Shown piece by piece: positions 1 through 7,712 of a stretch of 19,486 nt of DNA (the first letter of the stretch is position 1; each line of letters opens with the position of its first letter). A model generated the notes under the pieces. The model was given only the letters and a program-made list of their open reading frames with translations. It made no database searches and was not told the DNA's origin. Source of the stretch: Actinobacteria bacterium UBA4719 (GTDB lineage Bacteria; Actinomycetota; Actinomycetes; Actinomycetales; Dermatophilaceae); assembly GCA_002404345.1 (NCBI GenBank), contig DHJN01000088.1, positions 1 to 19,486 of the forward strand. Reading direction: 5' to 3'. The position numbers and the translations under genes were made by a program.

Positions 1-49
1 GCTATGTCTGGCATCGGCGGCAGGCCATCCGCGGGCGCGTATTTGGCAC

Positions 50-202
50 TCACTCGCCCTCCCGTGATGGCGGGCTGGCATACAGCTCAGCAGGCTCGGG
101 GTAACGGCAGTTGTCCATGAGCCAGTCAAGTTCGCGTGCGATGCGCCGGGAGTACTGGACGCGCTGGTGAAACGGGCGGCTGCCGTTTCTGTTGTCCGGC
201 AA
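50..202 (-). CDS. Possible small protein of unknown function downstream of the excisionase
   Basis: This is a 50-residue ORF that opens at a TTG a few bases after the excisionase stop codon and ends at 50, leaving no room for another gene before the window edge. The product is charged, with basic and acidic residues interleaved, and has a helix-like central part (HQRVQYSRRIARELDWLMDN). It shows no signal peptide, membrane segment or motif I recognise. The frame stays open much further upstream, but that part overlaps the excisionase out of frame, so the TTG is chosen to avoid overlap. The ribosome binding site is weak. It may be a translationally coupled small element protein or simply a high-GC open frame. 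Function unknown. Confidence 0.35.
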   Translation of the reverse strand: MPDNRNGSRPFHQRVQYSRRIARELDWLMDNCRYPEPAELYASPPSREGE

Positions 203-206
203 GGGA

Positions 207-395
207 TCACCGCCCAGTCGTCGCTGCGTTGCGGGCCTCTGCGATCCAAGCCTCGACGTCGGCACGGGCATACAGAATCCCGCGGCCAACTTTGAACGAT
301 TTGGGGCCAGAGCCGACATATCGCCAGTACCGCACCGTCTCGACAGGTCGGCGGAGCAGCTCGGCGACTTCCGCCGTTGTCAGATACTCACTCAT
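207..395 (-). CDS. Excisionase-like helix-turn-helix protein
   Basis: This is a 62-residue protein that begins MSEYLTTAEVAELLRRPVET, the classic start of the excisionase/AlpA-type winged HTH fold (MerR-like HTH_17 family). There follow an aromatic recognition-helix region (YWRYVGSGPKSFKVGR), a wing, and the closing YARADVEAWIAEA segment. Length and layout are typical for recombination directionality factors, which bind DNA near the attachment site and turn the integrase towards excision; some relatives are plain transcription regulators. The ATG is supported by a GAGAGGAAA-type ribosome binding site about 10 nt upstream. The gene is divergent from the HTH-tailed protein and integrase, so the shared region 396-559 probably controls both directions. 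Family assignment is firm; the excision role is inferred from context. Confidence 0.8.
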   Translation of the reverse strand: MSEYLTTAEVAELLRRPVETVRYWRYVGSGPKSFKVGRGILYARADVEAWIAEARNAATTGR

Positions 396-559
396 GAGTT
401 GCGTTTCCTCTCGTCATGCGGAGCGGCCGGGGAGGGCACTCACACGCAGGGCGCGGGTTTGCGCAGCATGTAGGTTTGAAAACCTCGCACTCAAAGAATC
501 ACACGCAATAATCGGTGATAGGTATTGTAAGTTGTCAGATTTCATGTTTCACTTGTCAC
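396..559. promoter_or_regulatory. AT-richer divergent control region with a 14-bp palindrome
   Basis: This gap separates the excisionase (minus) from the HTH-tailed protein (plus). From about 471 on it is clearly more AT-rich than its surroundings, as expected for promoters in a high-GC host. At 472-485 there is a perfect inverted repeat, AGGTTT-GA-AAACCT, a plausible operator. Further right, TTGTCA occurs twice about 20 bp apart (near 534 and 553) just before the ATG at 560, and could be a -35-like element or a binding-site pair. No Shine-Dalgarno sequence precedes the ATG at 560, so that transcript may be leaderless. Promoter and operator assignments are inference. Confidence 0.45.
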
Positions 560-1213
560 ATGGCGCAGACGACATACGGCAGCGGTGGATGGGTCCGCCT
601 CGACGATCCCGACATGCCAGGGCCGGCCTACTTGCGTTATCGCAGCGACGACGGCCGCCCGGTCCTGACCGAGTTCTACCTCGACGGCCGCGGCCGTGAG
701 ATCCCTTCCGGTCTGTTTCGGACGCTCGACCTTGCGGGCTTCACTGCTTGGGCCTTGGTACCCGAGGAGAAAAGTTCTCGCGGGCGGAAGGCGATGCGCG
801 ACGGTGAGGGTGACTGGCTTGAGCACAGTCCTCGCCTTCCGGGGCCTGACCTGTCCCGTCTGGCCAGCTACTTCGCCACCACGTTCGGCAGACAAGCCGC
901 TCACTGGGTCGCGGACTCCATGCGGGCCCAGATCACGGGCAGCACGGTCAAGCAGGCACCGATGGGGCGAGACCCGAAACCGGATGAGGAACCAAGACCG
1001 CCGGACCCGGTCAAGGCGCCCCAAAACGGGCTCACGGATGACTTTTTGCGCAGTGTCGCCGACAACTACGCATGGGCTGTCAGAGGCCGGCAACGGCCTG
1101 CACCGATGATCTCCACCCAGAGCGGCTGCCCGGTGCGCACTGTTCGCTCTTGGATCATGAAAGCCCGCGATCGCGGGATCCTCGGGCCAACAACGAGAGG
1201 AAAGGTGGGCTGA
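560..1213 (+). CDS. Element protein of unknown function with C-terminal helix-turn-helix
   Basis: This protein of about 217 residues sits directly before the integrase, with one base between its stop and the integrase start, so the two are almost certainly co-transcribed. The N-terminal two thirds (GSGGWVRLDDPDMPGPAYLR and following) contain no domain I can name. A Pro/Lys/Asp-rich linker leads to a C-terminal segment, roughly residues 160-210, that reads as a HTH (ISTQSGCPVRTVRSWIMKAR, then DRGILGP). That tail resembles the C-terminus of hypothetical proteins often found upstream of integrases in actinobacterial elements. A GTG at 515 would add 15 unlikely residues, so ATG 560 is preferred despite lacking a clear ribosome binding site. 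It may be a regulator or DNA-binding accessory of the element; function is not established. Confidence 0.75.
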   Translation: MAQTTYGSGGWVRLDDPDMPGPAYLRYRSDDGRPVLTEFYLDGRGREIPSGLFRTLDLAGFTAWALVPEEKSSRGRKAMRDGEGDWLEHSPRLPGPDLSRLASYFATTFGRQAAHWVADSMRAQITGSTVKQAPMGRDPKPDEEPRPPDPVKAPQNGLTDDFLRSVADNYAWAVRGRQRPAPMISTQSGCPVRTVRSWIMKARDRGILGPTTRGKVG

Positions 1214-1214
1214 G

Positions 1215-2351
1215 ATGTCATCTATCAAGAAGCGTGAGAACGGCCAGTGGCGGGCTCGCTACCGGGACGACGCGGGCAAGGAGCATGCTCGGCACTTCGC
1301 CCGCAAGATCGACGCTCAGTGGTGGCTCGACGAGACGACGGCCGCGGTGGTCACGGGCCAGTACGTCGACCCAAAGGCCGGTAAGACGACGGTCAGTGAG
1401 TACGCGAGGGTGTGGCAGGCGGCTCAGGTCACCCGTGAGCACACGATTCGAAACACGGACATCGCGCTACGGCTCCACGTCCTGCCCTACCTCGGGTCAC
1501 GGCCTCTGGGTAGCGTTCGGCCCAGCGACATGCAGGCGCTCGTGAAAACGCTCAGCGCCACGCTCGCGCCCGGGTCGGTGCGGGAGACCTACAAGGTAGC
1601 TGGGCGGATGTTCGCTGCGGCCGTCGATGACCGTGTCCTCGCAGCCTCACCATGTCACCGGATCCGCCTGCCACGGGACGACAGGCCGGAGGTCGTCGTC
1701 CCGACTGTCGAGCAGATCGCGGCACTGGCCGGCGCGGTCCAACCGCGGTACAGGGCACTGGTCGTCCTGCTCGCCGGCTCTGGTCTGCGGATCGGTGAGG
1801 CGCTCGGCCTGAACATCTCCGACGTGGACTTTCTGCGGCGGACTGTGAAGGTGGAGAGGCAACGGCTCCCCACCGGTCGGATCGGACCAGTCAAGACGCC
1901 CAAGAGTGCCAGGACGGTGCCGCTGGGTCAGGTGGTCATTGACGAGCTGGCGGCGCACCTGAGCGCGTATCCGAGCGACGGCCCACTGTTCCCACTCTCC
2001 ACGGGCAAGCCGCTCGCGTATCGGACGTGGCGGGCCATCTGGGCGCGTGCAGCAGAGGTCGAAGCCAAGGTGCGCGAGGACGCCGCGTCGAAGGTTCGTC
2101 CCCACGTCGACACGATCCCGCTGGATGTCGACACGCACGCGCTACGGCACTTCTATGCGAGCGCACTGATCGCGGGAGGTGCCTCCGTGAAGGTCGTACA
2201 GACACGCCTCGGGCATGCTTCGGCCGTCGTCACGCTCAATACCTACGGGCATCTGTGGCCCGGCGATGACGACCTCACGAGGGACGTGATGGACGCGGCG
2301 TTTGGCTCTCTTGCGGACTCCCTGCGGACTGACCAGACCGCCGAGGGGTAA
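1215..2351 (+). CDS. Tyrosine recombinase (phage-type integrase)
   Basis: This is a complete 378-residue integrase. The N-terminal part (KKRENGQWRARYRDDAGKEH) matches the AP2-like arm-binding region of actinobacterial integrases, followed by a SAM-like core-binding domain at about residues 60-150. The catalytic domain shows all expected residues: Arg192 in GSGLRIGEAL, a lysine near 227-230 in KTPKSARTVPLG, His308 and Arg311 in THALRH, His334 in RLGH and the nucleophile Tyr344 in NTYGHL. It should therefore be active. It is preceded by an AGGAAAGG ribosome binding site inside the end of the upstream gene. It catalyses site-specific integration and excision of the element, with the excisionase-like protein as likely partner. 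It converges on smr, whose 3' end is the probable target. Confidence 0.95.
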   Translation: MSSIKKRENGQWRARYRDDAGKEHARHFARKIDAQWWLDETTAAVVTGQYVDPKAGKTTVSEYARVWQAAQVTREHTIRNTDIALRLHVLPYLGSRPLGSVRPSDMQALVKTLSATLAPGSVRETYKVAGRMFAAAVDDRVLAASPCHRIRLPRDDRPEVVVPTVEQIAALAGAVQPRYRALVVLLAGSGLRIGEALGLNISDVDFLRRTVKVERQRLPTGRIGPVKTPKSARTVPLGQVVIDELAAHLSAYPSDGPLFPLSTGKPLAYRTWRAIWARAAEVEAKVREDAASKVRPHVDTIPLDVDTHALRHFYASALIAGGASVKVVQTRLGHASAVVTLNTYGHLWPGDDDLTRDVMDAAFGSLADSLRTDQTAEG

Positions 2352-2355
2352 ACGT

Positions 2356-2372
2356 GCAGGTCAGCGGCCTGC
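2356..2372. terminator. Weak hairpin between convergent int and smr
   Basis: GCAGG and CCTGC are separated by 7 nt in the 35-bp gap between the convergent integrase and smr genes. The stem is only 5 bp and no T-tract follows, so this could be a minor bidirectional terminator or chance. The position is right; the structure is weak. Confidence 0.25.
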
Positions 2373-2386
2373 GCCGGTGCTGTGGC

Positions 2387-2641
2387 TCACTTCCAACGGA
2401 AGTGCACGAAGACGCGGCCGAAGTTGTTGGAGTCCTTCTCCACTCGGTGGTAGAGGGCCTTGATCTCCTTCTGGTCCAGAAAGCGCAGCACATGCTTCTT
2501 GAGGGCACCCGAGCCCTTCCCGGGAATGATCTCGACCAGTGGTGCCTTCTTGGTGACCGCCTCGTCGATGACTGCCCGCAGCGCGCGGTCGATGTCGCCG
2601 CCGTGGTTGTAGATGTCATGCAGGTCGAGTTTGAGCTTCAT
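2387..2641 (-). CDS. Smr-domain protein (small MutS-related family), stand-alone
   Basis: This is an 85-residue protein consisting of a single Smr domain: MKLKLDLHDIYNHGGDIDRA opens it with the LDLH motif, the HGTG-like region reads EIIPGKGSGALKKHVLRFL, and it ends VEKDSNNFGRVFVHFRWK. Stand-alone actinobacterial Smr proteins of this size are common; Smr domains elsewhere act as nicking endonucleases or in RNA/ribosome rescue, but the role of this small form is not established. An ATG at 2650 is also possible; the GGAGG at about 2653-2657 lies too close to 2650 and rather far from 2641, and homologues begin MKLKLDLH, so 2641 is chosen. The gene is on the same strand as fbiC, about 180 bp downstream. 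Its last codons form an inverted repeat and abut the integrative element. Confidence 0.85.
   Translation of the reverse strand: MKLKLDLHDIYNHGGDIDRALRAVIDEAVTKKAPLVEIIPGKGSGALKKHVLRFLDQKEIKALYHRVEKDSNNFGRVFVHFRWK
2388..2404. other. Inverted repeat at smr 3' end, candidate attachment core
   Basis: CACTTCC and GGAAGTG flank a 3-bp centre. The repeat encodes the end of Smr (HFRWK) and its stop overlaps the edge. It lies 36 bp past the integrase stop. Tyrosine recombinase core sites have inverted binding arms around a short crossover region and often lie in the 3' end of a gene that stays intact after integration, so this is a reasonable att candidate. The second copy expected at the far end of the element is not in the window, so this is inference. 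Confidence 0.4.
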
Positions 2642-2752
2642 GCCTTCCATGGTCCTCCCGGACCACGGTCGAGGTGACCGCTTGAGCACCGGCGGGAGAG
2701 TCCTTAGCGCCGCAAAGGCGAAGGGTGCGGCACCGGAGCAACCTGGCACCGT

Positions 2753-2827
2753 CCCTAGGTTTGCCACCGAAACAGCAGCACAATCCCTAGGTTTGGCACC
2801 GGAACAGCAACACAATCCCTAGGTTTG
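2753..2827. repeat. 32-bp tandem repeat overlapping the fbiC stop codon
   Basis: Two full 32-bp units lie at 2753-2784 and 2785-2816 and differ at only 3 positions; a third partial unit begins at 2817 and runs into the 3' end of fbiC. Each unit starts with CCCTAGGTTTG, and the CCTAGG of the third supplies the fbiC TAG stop codon. A degenerate relative of the unit's second half (GGCACCGGAGCAAC) precedes the first copy at about 2729-2742. The array fills much of the fbiC-smr gap. It looks like duplication of the end of fbiC by slippage. A regulatory role is not shown. Confidence 0.85.
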
Positions 2828-5341
2828 CGCGTAGGTGGTGGTGCGTTGGCGCACGGGACGACCGATGCCCTTCGCAATGTAGGTGAGCTCGTCAACGGTC
2901 TTGGCGGAACCATGCTCCGACCCGGCCATCCGACTGATCGTCTCCTCCATCAGGGTGCCGCCGATGTCGTTGGCGCCACCCTGAAGCATCACGCGGGTGC
3001 CGTCGACGCCGAGCTTGACCCACGACGTCTGCACGTTGTGGATGCGTCCGTGCAGCATCAGCCGAGCCACCGCGTGGACCGCGCGGTTGTCCCTCATCGT
3101 CGGCCCCGGACGAGCAAGTCCGGCCAGATAGACCGGCGCGTTGGTGTGGATGAACGGCAGCGGGACGAACTCGGTGAAGCCACCGGTACTGTCCTGCAAC
3201 GCCGCAAGAGTGCGCAGGTGCGCGACCCAGTGCCGCGGGTGGTCGACATGGCCGTACATCATCGTGCTGCTCGACGGAATCCCCAGCTCATGGGCGGTCG
3301 CGACGATCTCGACCCACTGCGCCGCAGGCAGCTTGCCCTTGGTGAGCACCCACCTGATCTCGTCGTCGAGGATCTCGGCCGCCGTGCCCGGGATCGAGTC
3401 GAGCCCGGCGTCCTTGAGCTCCTCGAGCCAGGCCCGGGCCGAGATGCCCGACTTGGCCGAGGCGGTCGCGATCTCCATCGGAGAGAAGGCATGCACGTGA
3501 ATCCCGGGCGCGGCTGACTTCACCGACCGGACGATGTCCGCGTATGCCGTCCGCCCCAGCGAGGGGTCGATGCCGCCTTGCAGGCAGACCTCTGTGGCTC
3601 CGATCGCCTGGGCCTCGGCGGCACGCTGCCCGACCTGTTCGAGGGACAAGGTGTAGGCATCGGCGTCCGTCTTCCGCTGGGCGAATGCGCAGAACCGGCA
3701 TCCGACGTAACAGACGTTGGTGAAGTTGATGTTGCGGTTGACCACATAGGTGACGTCATCACCGACGACGTCCCATCGCACGTCGTCGGCCAGCGAGGTC
3801 ACCGCTTCGAGATCGTCGCCATCGCAGGTGAGCAGCGCCAGATAGTCGTTGTCTGTCAAGCCCGCCGGGTCATCCTGGGCGCGAATCAGCGCCGCCCGGA
3901 CATCGGCGTCGAGGCGCCGCGGCGCCGCAAGCGAGTCCGGTGCGCGGCTGGCAACCTCCTGCCAGCTGCCATAGACCTCGTCGAAGTCACTACGGCGATC
4001 CGCGCTCCTGCCCTCCTGGTCGATCGTGCGATGGAGATCCACCCGGCCGCTGCCGGTCCCGCGCGACTCCATACCGCCGTCCGGCTCCTGCCACGGCAGG
4101 CCCTTCGGCGCAGCGTCCTGCATGGCCAGGCCGGTCAGCGGGTCGGCCAGCGCGCGAACGTGCGGATGCAGCCGGGGGTCGATCCAGGACTCGTCCCGCT
4201 GCAGCGCGCCCAGGACGTATCGCGCGCCGGTCGTAAGCCGTTCGGCCAACCGCAGCCCGGACTGATCGGTCCAGCGGCTCAGGTCGTCGATCTCCGGCCA
4301 CGGACGTTCGGGGTTGACGTGGTCAGGGGTGACCGGTGAGACGCCGCCCCAGTCGTCGACGCCCGCGGCGAGCAAGCGTGAGATCTGTTCCGGTTCGGAC
4401 AAGTTCGGCGGCACCTGCACGCTGACCGAAGGCCCGAGCAGAAGCCTGGTCACGGCAATCGTGGCGAGGTACTCCTCCTCGCCGAGATCCGGCGTCAAGC
4501 GCATCGAGGTGTCGTCCTTGGACCGGAAGTTCTGGACGATGCACTCCTGGATCGAGCCGTACTCGCGGGCGACCCGCCGGATCGCCAGGATCGACTCAAG
4601 CCTGTCCGGCGCCGTCTCGCCGATGCCGACCAGGATTCCCGTGGTGAACGGGACGCCGACCCGACCGGCGTCCTCAAGCACCCGCAGGCGAACGGCCGGA
4701 TCCTTGTCCGGCGAACCGAAGTGCGCCTGCCCCGGCTCCTCGAACAGCCGCCGCGACGTCGTCTCGAGCATCATGCCCATCGACGGAGCGACCGGCTTGA
4801 GTCGCTGCAGGTCCGACCACGACATGACTCCGGGGTTGAGGTGCGGCAGCAGGCCTGTCTCCTCAAGGACCCGGATCGCCATCGCCCGCAGGTAAGCCAA
4901 CGTGTCGTCATACCCGTGGGCATCGAGCCACTCGCGAGCCACGGGCCAGCGATCCTCAGGGCGGTCACCAAGGGTGAACAGCGCTTCCTTGCAGCCCTCG
5001 GCCGCGCCTGCACGCGCGATGTCCAGGACCTCGTCAGGGGAGAGGTATGCCGCGGGGAGACGATGCGGGACGGTCACGAACGTGCAGTAGTGGCAACGGT
5101 CCCGGCACAGCCGGGTCAGCGGGATGAAGACCTTGCGCGAGTAGGTCACGACCCCGGGTCGGCCGGCCGCGACCATCGCAGCATCGCGGACGCGAGTGGA
5201 GGACTCGAACAACGCGTCGAGGTCGGCGCCACGGGCGCCGAGCAGCACCAGCGCCTCGGCCTCGTCGAGAGCCTTGCCGTCACGGGTCCGAGCCAGGGCA
5301 CGGCGCATCGCATTGTCAGTCACCTGCGCGTAGTCAGTCAC
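2819..5341 (-). CDS. fbiC: FO synthase, fused CofG/CofH (coenzyme F420 biosynthesis)
   Basis: This is an 840-residue bifunctional radical-SAM enzyme that makes 7,8-didemethyl-8-hydroxy-5-deazariboflavin (FO), the F420 chromophore, from tyrosine and 5-amino-6-ribitylaminouracil. The N-terminal CofG half carries the [4Fe-4S] motif CRDRCHYC (Cys79, 83, 86) and the CofH half carries CYVGCRFC (Cys544, 548, 551); the two are joined by a variable linker at about residues 400-470. Length is normal for FbiC. The gene lies 66 bp behind ribH on the same strand, and RibH competes for the same ribitylaminouracil, so the position makes metabolic sense. The chosen GTG overlaps an AAGG; GGAGG lies about 15 nt upstream, so a slightly internal GTG or ATG (residues 7 or 12) remains possible. 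The first codons contain GTGACTGAC twice. Confidence 0.97.
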   Translation of the reverse strand: MTDYAQVTDNAMRRALARTRDGKALDEAEALVLLGARGADLDALFESSTRVRDAAMVAAGRPGVVTYSRKVFIPLTRLCRDRCHYCTFVTVPHRLPAAYLSPDEVLDIARAGAAEGCKEALFTLGDRPEDRWPVAREWLDAHGYDDTLAYLRAMAIRVLEETGLLPHLNPGVMSWSDLQRLKPVAPSMGMMLETTSRRLFEEPGQAHFGSPDKDPAVRLRVLEDAGRVGVPFTTGILVGIGETAPDRLESILAIRRVAREYGSIQECIVQNFRSKDDTSMRLTPDLGEEEYLATIAVTRLLLGPSVSVQVPPNLSEPEQISRLLAAGVDDWGGVSPVTPDHVNPERPWPEIDDLSRWTDQSGLRLAERLTTGARYVLGALQRDESWIDPRLHPHVRALADPLTGLAMQDAAPKGLPWQEPDGGMESRGTGSGRVDLHRTIDQEGRSADRRSDFDEVYGSWQEVASRAPDSLAAPRRLDADVRAALIRAQDDPAGLTDNDYLALLTCDGDDLEAVTSLADDVRWDVVGDDVTYVVNRNINFTNVCYVGCRFCAFAQRKTDADAYTLSLEQVGQRAAEAQAIGATEVCLQGGIDPSLGRTAYADIVRSVKSAAPGIHVHAFSPMEIATASAKSGISARAWLEELKDAGLDSIPGTAAEILDDEIRWVLTKGKLPAAQWVEIVATAHELGIPSSSTMMYGHVDHPRHWVAHLRTLAALQDSTGGFTEFVPLPFIHTNAPVYLAGLARPGPTMRDNRAVHAVARLMLHGRIHNVQTSWVKLGVDGTRVMLQGGANDIGGTLMEETISRMAGSEHGSAKTVDELTYIAKGIGRPVRQRTTTYAQT

Positions 5342-5407
5342 CTTCGCAGGTTAATACCTCCGGACCGCTCTGCCCGTGGACGGTGTTGTGGGTCGGAGCC
5401 TTCGCTT

Positions 5408-5875
5408 CTATGCCTGCAGGTCGCGCAGGGTGACCGCCGTCGCCACCGCTGCGGTGGCGGCCTCGTGGCCCTTGTCCTCGCTTGAGCCCTCGAGACCCGC
5501 GCGGTCGAGCGCCTGACGGTCGTCGTCGCAGGTGAGTACGCCGAAGCCGACCGGCACGCCGGTCCGGACGCTGACGTCGGTCAGGCCCATCGTCGCCGCC
5601 TGGCAGATGTAGTCGAAATGCGGTGTGCCCCCCCGGATCACGACGCCGAGGGCGACCACTGCGTCATGCGAGGCGGCCAGGCGGGAGCAGGCAACGGCCA
5701 GCTCGAAGGCCCCCGGCACCCGGACCAGCTCAACGGACTCGACGCCCGCATCGGCCAGACCCCGGCGGGCGCCGTCGATCAGCCCGTCCATCACGGTCGT
5801 GTGCCAGGACGCCGCGACGATGGCGACCCTCAGACCCCTGCCGTCGACCTGGAGAGTGGGCGAACCGTGCTTCAC
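5408..5875 (-). CDS. ribH: 6,7-dimethyl-8-ribityllumazine synthase
   Basis: This is a 155-residue lumazine synthase that condenses 5-amino-6-ribitylaminouracil with 3,4-dihydroxy-2-butanone 4-phosphate, the penultimate riboflavin step. Family motifs are plain: [32 protein letters not shown] with the active-site His, and [17 protein letters not shown]. Length is typical for the icosahedral or pentameric enzyme. The start ATG overlaps the ribBA stop by 4 nt (ATGA), indicating translational coupling. It is the last gene of the core riboflavin operon; fbiC follows after 66 bp. Near its 3' end (5441-5459) the coding sequence holds a 9-bp inverted repeat around one base, in an Ala/Thr/Val-rich tail. 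Confidence 0.97.
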   Translation of the reverse strand: MKHGSPTLQVDGRGLRVAIVAASWHTTVMDGLIDGARRGLADAGVESVELVRVPGAFELAVACSRLAASHDAVVALGVVIRGGTPHFDYICQAATMGLTDVSVRTGVPVGFGVLTCDDDRQALDRAGLEGSSEDKGHEAATAAVATAVTLRDLQA

Positions 5876-7101
5876 GCGGACGCACCCTTGTCGTTCTCGT
5901 CGAGAATCAGGTCGTGGCCCATCCGATCGCGCTTGGTGCGCAGGTAGGCCTCGTTGTGTGTACCCGGCACCATGCTGAGCCGTTCGACAGCCACCACCTG
6001 GATGCCGAACTCTCGCATGGCGTTGACCTTCATCGGGTTGTTCGTGAGCAGCCGCACCGCCCTCACGCCGAGGTCTGCCAGAATCGCTGCGCCTGCTGCA
6101 TACTCACGCGCATCGATCGGCAGGCCCAGCTCGGTCTGCGCATCGACGGTGTCAAAACCGTTGTCCTGCAACGCATAGGCCTGCAGCTTGCTGAGCAGGC
6201 CGACCCCCCGTCCCTCGTGGCCGCGCAGATAGACCACGACGCCGCCCTCCGCGCCGACCCGCTCCAACGAACGCTCCAGCTGCCCGCCGCAGTCACATCG
6301 CTGGGAACCGAACACATCTCCGGTAAGGCACTCAGAATGCAGTCGCGCCAACGGTGCTCGCCCCTGAAGACCCTTGGGACTGACGAGGGCAAGGTGCTCG
6401 TCGCCGGTCAACAGGTCGCGATAGCCGACCACTCGGAATACCCCATGCCGGGTCGGCAGTCGGGTCTGCGCCAGGCGTTCGACACGGTCGTGGCGCTGAC
6501 GCCAGGCGATCAACGCGGCGATGGTGATGACGGGCAGATTGTGCTCGGCGCCGAGAGCGAGGACCGCAGGCAGACGCATCATCGAGCCGTCGTCATGGAC
6601 GAGCTCACCGATCGCGCCCACCGGCGCAAGTCCGGACAGACGGCACAGGTCCACCGCCGCCTCGGTGTGCCCACCGCGGACCAGGACCCCTCCGTGCTTG
6701 GCACGCAACGGGACCACGTGCCCCGGCCGGATGAAGTCCGAGGCATTCGAACCCTCTTGCGCGAGAAGGCGAATCGTGTGGGCGCGGTCCGCTGCGCTGA
6801 TACCCGTGGTGACGCCCTCGGCGGCGTCCACGGTCACGGTGTATGCCGTGCGACGAGGGTCGCGGTTGTCCGCCACCATCAGTGGCAGTCCCAGGCGATC
6901 CGCTCGGGACTCGGACATCGGCGCGCAGATGTAGCCGGAGGTGTGGCGGATGGTCCAGGCCATCCACTCCGTGGTCGCCGTCGCGGCGGCCAGGATGACG
7001 TCGCCCTCGTTCTCGCGGTCTTCGTCGTCGGTCACCAGGACGGGGAGGCCGGCCTTGAGCGCCTCGAAGGCCTCTTCGATCGTGGACAACCTGGTACTCA
7101 T
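5872..7101 (-). CDS. ribBA: Bifunctional DHBP synthase / GTP cyclohydrolase II
   Basis: This is a 409-residue fusion that supplies both precursors of riboflavin. The N-terminal DHBP synthase (about residues 1-205) converts ribulose 5-phosphate to dihydroxybutanone phosphate and shows [10 protein letters not shown], the HTSGYIC region and [20 protein letters not shown]. The C-terminal GTP cyclohydrolase II (about 210-400) has the zinc site in [20 protein letters not shown], then [13 protein letters not shown] and LTNNPMK. Both active sites look intact. It overlaps ribE at its start and ribH at its end by 4 nt each, so the four rib genes are translated in a coupled chain. Ribulose 5-phosphate is also linked to Rpe, encoded just upstream of the operon. 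Confidence 0.97.
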   Translation of the reverse strand: MSTRLSTIEEAFEALKAGLPVLVTDDEDRENEGDVILAAATATTEWMAWTIRHTSGYICAPMSESRADRLGLPLMVADNRDPRRTAYTVTVDAAEGVTTGISAADRAHTIRLLAQEGSNASDFIRPGHVVPLRAKHGGVLVRGGHTEAAVDLCRLSGLAPVGAIGELVHDDGSMMRLPAVLALGAEHNLPVITIAALIAWRQRHDRVERLAQTRLPTRHGVFRVVGYRDLLTGDEHLALVSPKGLQGRAPLARLHSECLTGDVFGSQRCDCGGQLERSLERVGAEGGVVVYLRGHEGRGVGLLSKLQAYALQDNGFDTVDAQTELGLPIDAREYAAGAAILADLGVRAVRLLTNNPMKVNAMREFGIQVVAVERLSMVPGTHNEAYLRTKRDRMGHDLILDENDKGASA

Positions 7102-7712
7102 GTGATGGGCTCCGCCCCGGTGGTGGTATGGGTGAGCAGTCGCTCGACGTACTTGGCTATCACGTCGACCTCGAGGTTGACGGCGTCGCCAACTGCCTTG
7201 TGCCCCAGCGTGGTCAGCTCGAGCGTGGTGGGGATCAGAGAGACCGAGAAGGTGTCGTCGGTGACCGCCGAGACCGTCAGTGACACGCCATCGACGGTGA
7301 TCGACCCCTTCTCGACGACGTAGCGCGACAGTTCCGGCGGCAGCGTGAGCTGCACGACCTCCCAGCGGTCGCCGGGGCGTCGTGCCAGGATCCGGGCCGT
7401 GCCATCGACGTGGCCCTGAACGATGTGGCCACCGAATCGGGTGCTGGCGGCCATCGCACGTTCGAGGTTGACCTTGGTCCCGGCCCGCAGACTGCCCAGG
7501 CTGCTGCGGTTCAGCGTCTCGGCCATCACGTCGACCGAGAAGGTCTGGCCGTCATGCTCGACGACGGTCAGGCACACGCCGTTGACGGCGATCGATGCAC
7601 CAGGTGTGGCGTCACTGGTCACCAGAGGGCCGCGCACCCTGACCACCGCCGAATCCGCACCGTGCTCGATGGCGACGATCTCGCCGAGCTCCTCGACAAT
7701 TCCGGTGAACAT
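7098..7712 (-). CDS. ribE: Riboflavin synthase, alpha chain
   Basis: This is a 204-residue enzyme that dismutates two 6,7-dimethyl-8-ribityllumazine molecules into riboflavin and ribitylaminouracil. It begins with the invariant MFTGIVEELGE and contains the expected two lumazine-binding repeats: the first with NGVCLTVV, the second starting at about residue 96 with HIVQGHVDG and DGVSLTVS. The family works as a trimer in the cytosol. The start ATG shares one base with the ribD stop (TGATG), and its stop overlaps ribBA by 4 nt. No unusual features. The same protein is called ribC in some organisms. Confidence 0.97.
   Translation of the reverse strand: MFTGIVEELGEIVAIEHGADSAVVRVRGPLVTSDATPGASIAVNGVCLTVVEHDGQTFSVDVMAETLNRSSLGSLRAGTKVNLERAMAASTRFGGHIVQGHVDGTARILARRPGDRWEVVQLTLPPELSRYVVEKGSITVDGVSLTVSAVTDDTFSVSLIPTTLELTTLGHKAVGDAVNLEVDVIAKYVERLLTHTTTGAEPIT

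Larger units (their letters stand above)
1..2386. mobile_element. Right-hand portion of an integrative element (left end outside window)
   Basis: This stretch holds an excisionase-like HTH protein (minus strand), a divergent HTH-tailed protein and a full-length tyrosine recombinase, which is the usual recombination module of actinobacterial integrative elements and prophages. The integrase is the last gene before the chromosomal smr gene and points at it; integrase genes commonly sit beside one attachment site. The inner boundary is taken as the 3' end of smr at 2387. No tRNA gene is visible at the junction. The left boundary, cargo and replication genes are outside the window, so whether this is a prophage, an ICE or a satellite cannot be decided. 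The gene content is seen directly; the boundary is inferred. Confidence 0.65.

Noticed and set aside
136..699. Plus-strand open frame across the excisionase and control region
   Set aside because: Arg/Ser-rich shadow that would cross both the excisionase gene and the AT-rich divergent region.
542..1228. Minus-strand open frame of 228 codons opposite the HTH-tailed protein
   Set aside because: The plus-strand frame has a coherent HTH tail and is coupled to the integrase; the antisense frame looks like a composition artefact.
2642..2815. N-terminal extension of the smr frame, Cys- and Pro-rich
   Set aside because: The extension lies in the tandem-repeat region, is not protein-like, and the conserved Smr start MKLKLDLH lies downstream.
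2753..2827. Possible CRISPR-like array
   Set aside because: Units are directly adjacent with no spacers, only two full copies, and no cas genes nearby; it is a simple tandem repeat.
5441..5459. 9-bp inverted repeat near the ribH end as a terminator
   Set aside because: It lies within the coding sequence in an Ala/Thr/Val-rich tail where such symmetry arises easily, the loop is short, and no U-tract follows.
5623..7323. Plus-strand open frame of 566 codons antisense to ribH/ribBA/ribE
   Set aside because: High-GC antisense shadow: Arg/Pro/Gln-rich composition, no domain, and the minus strand carries complete, motif-verified genes.
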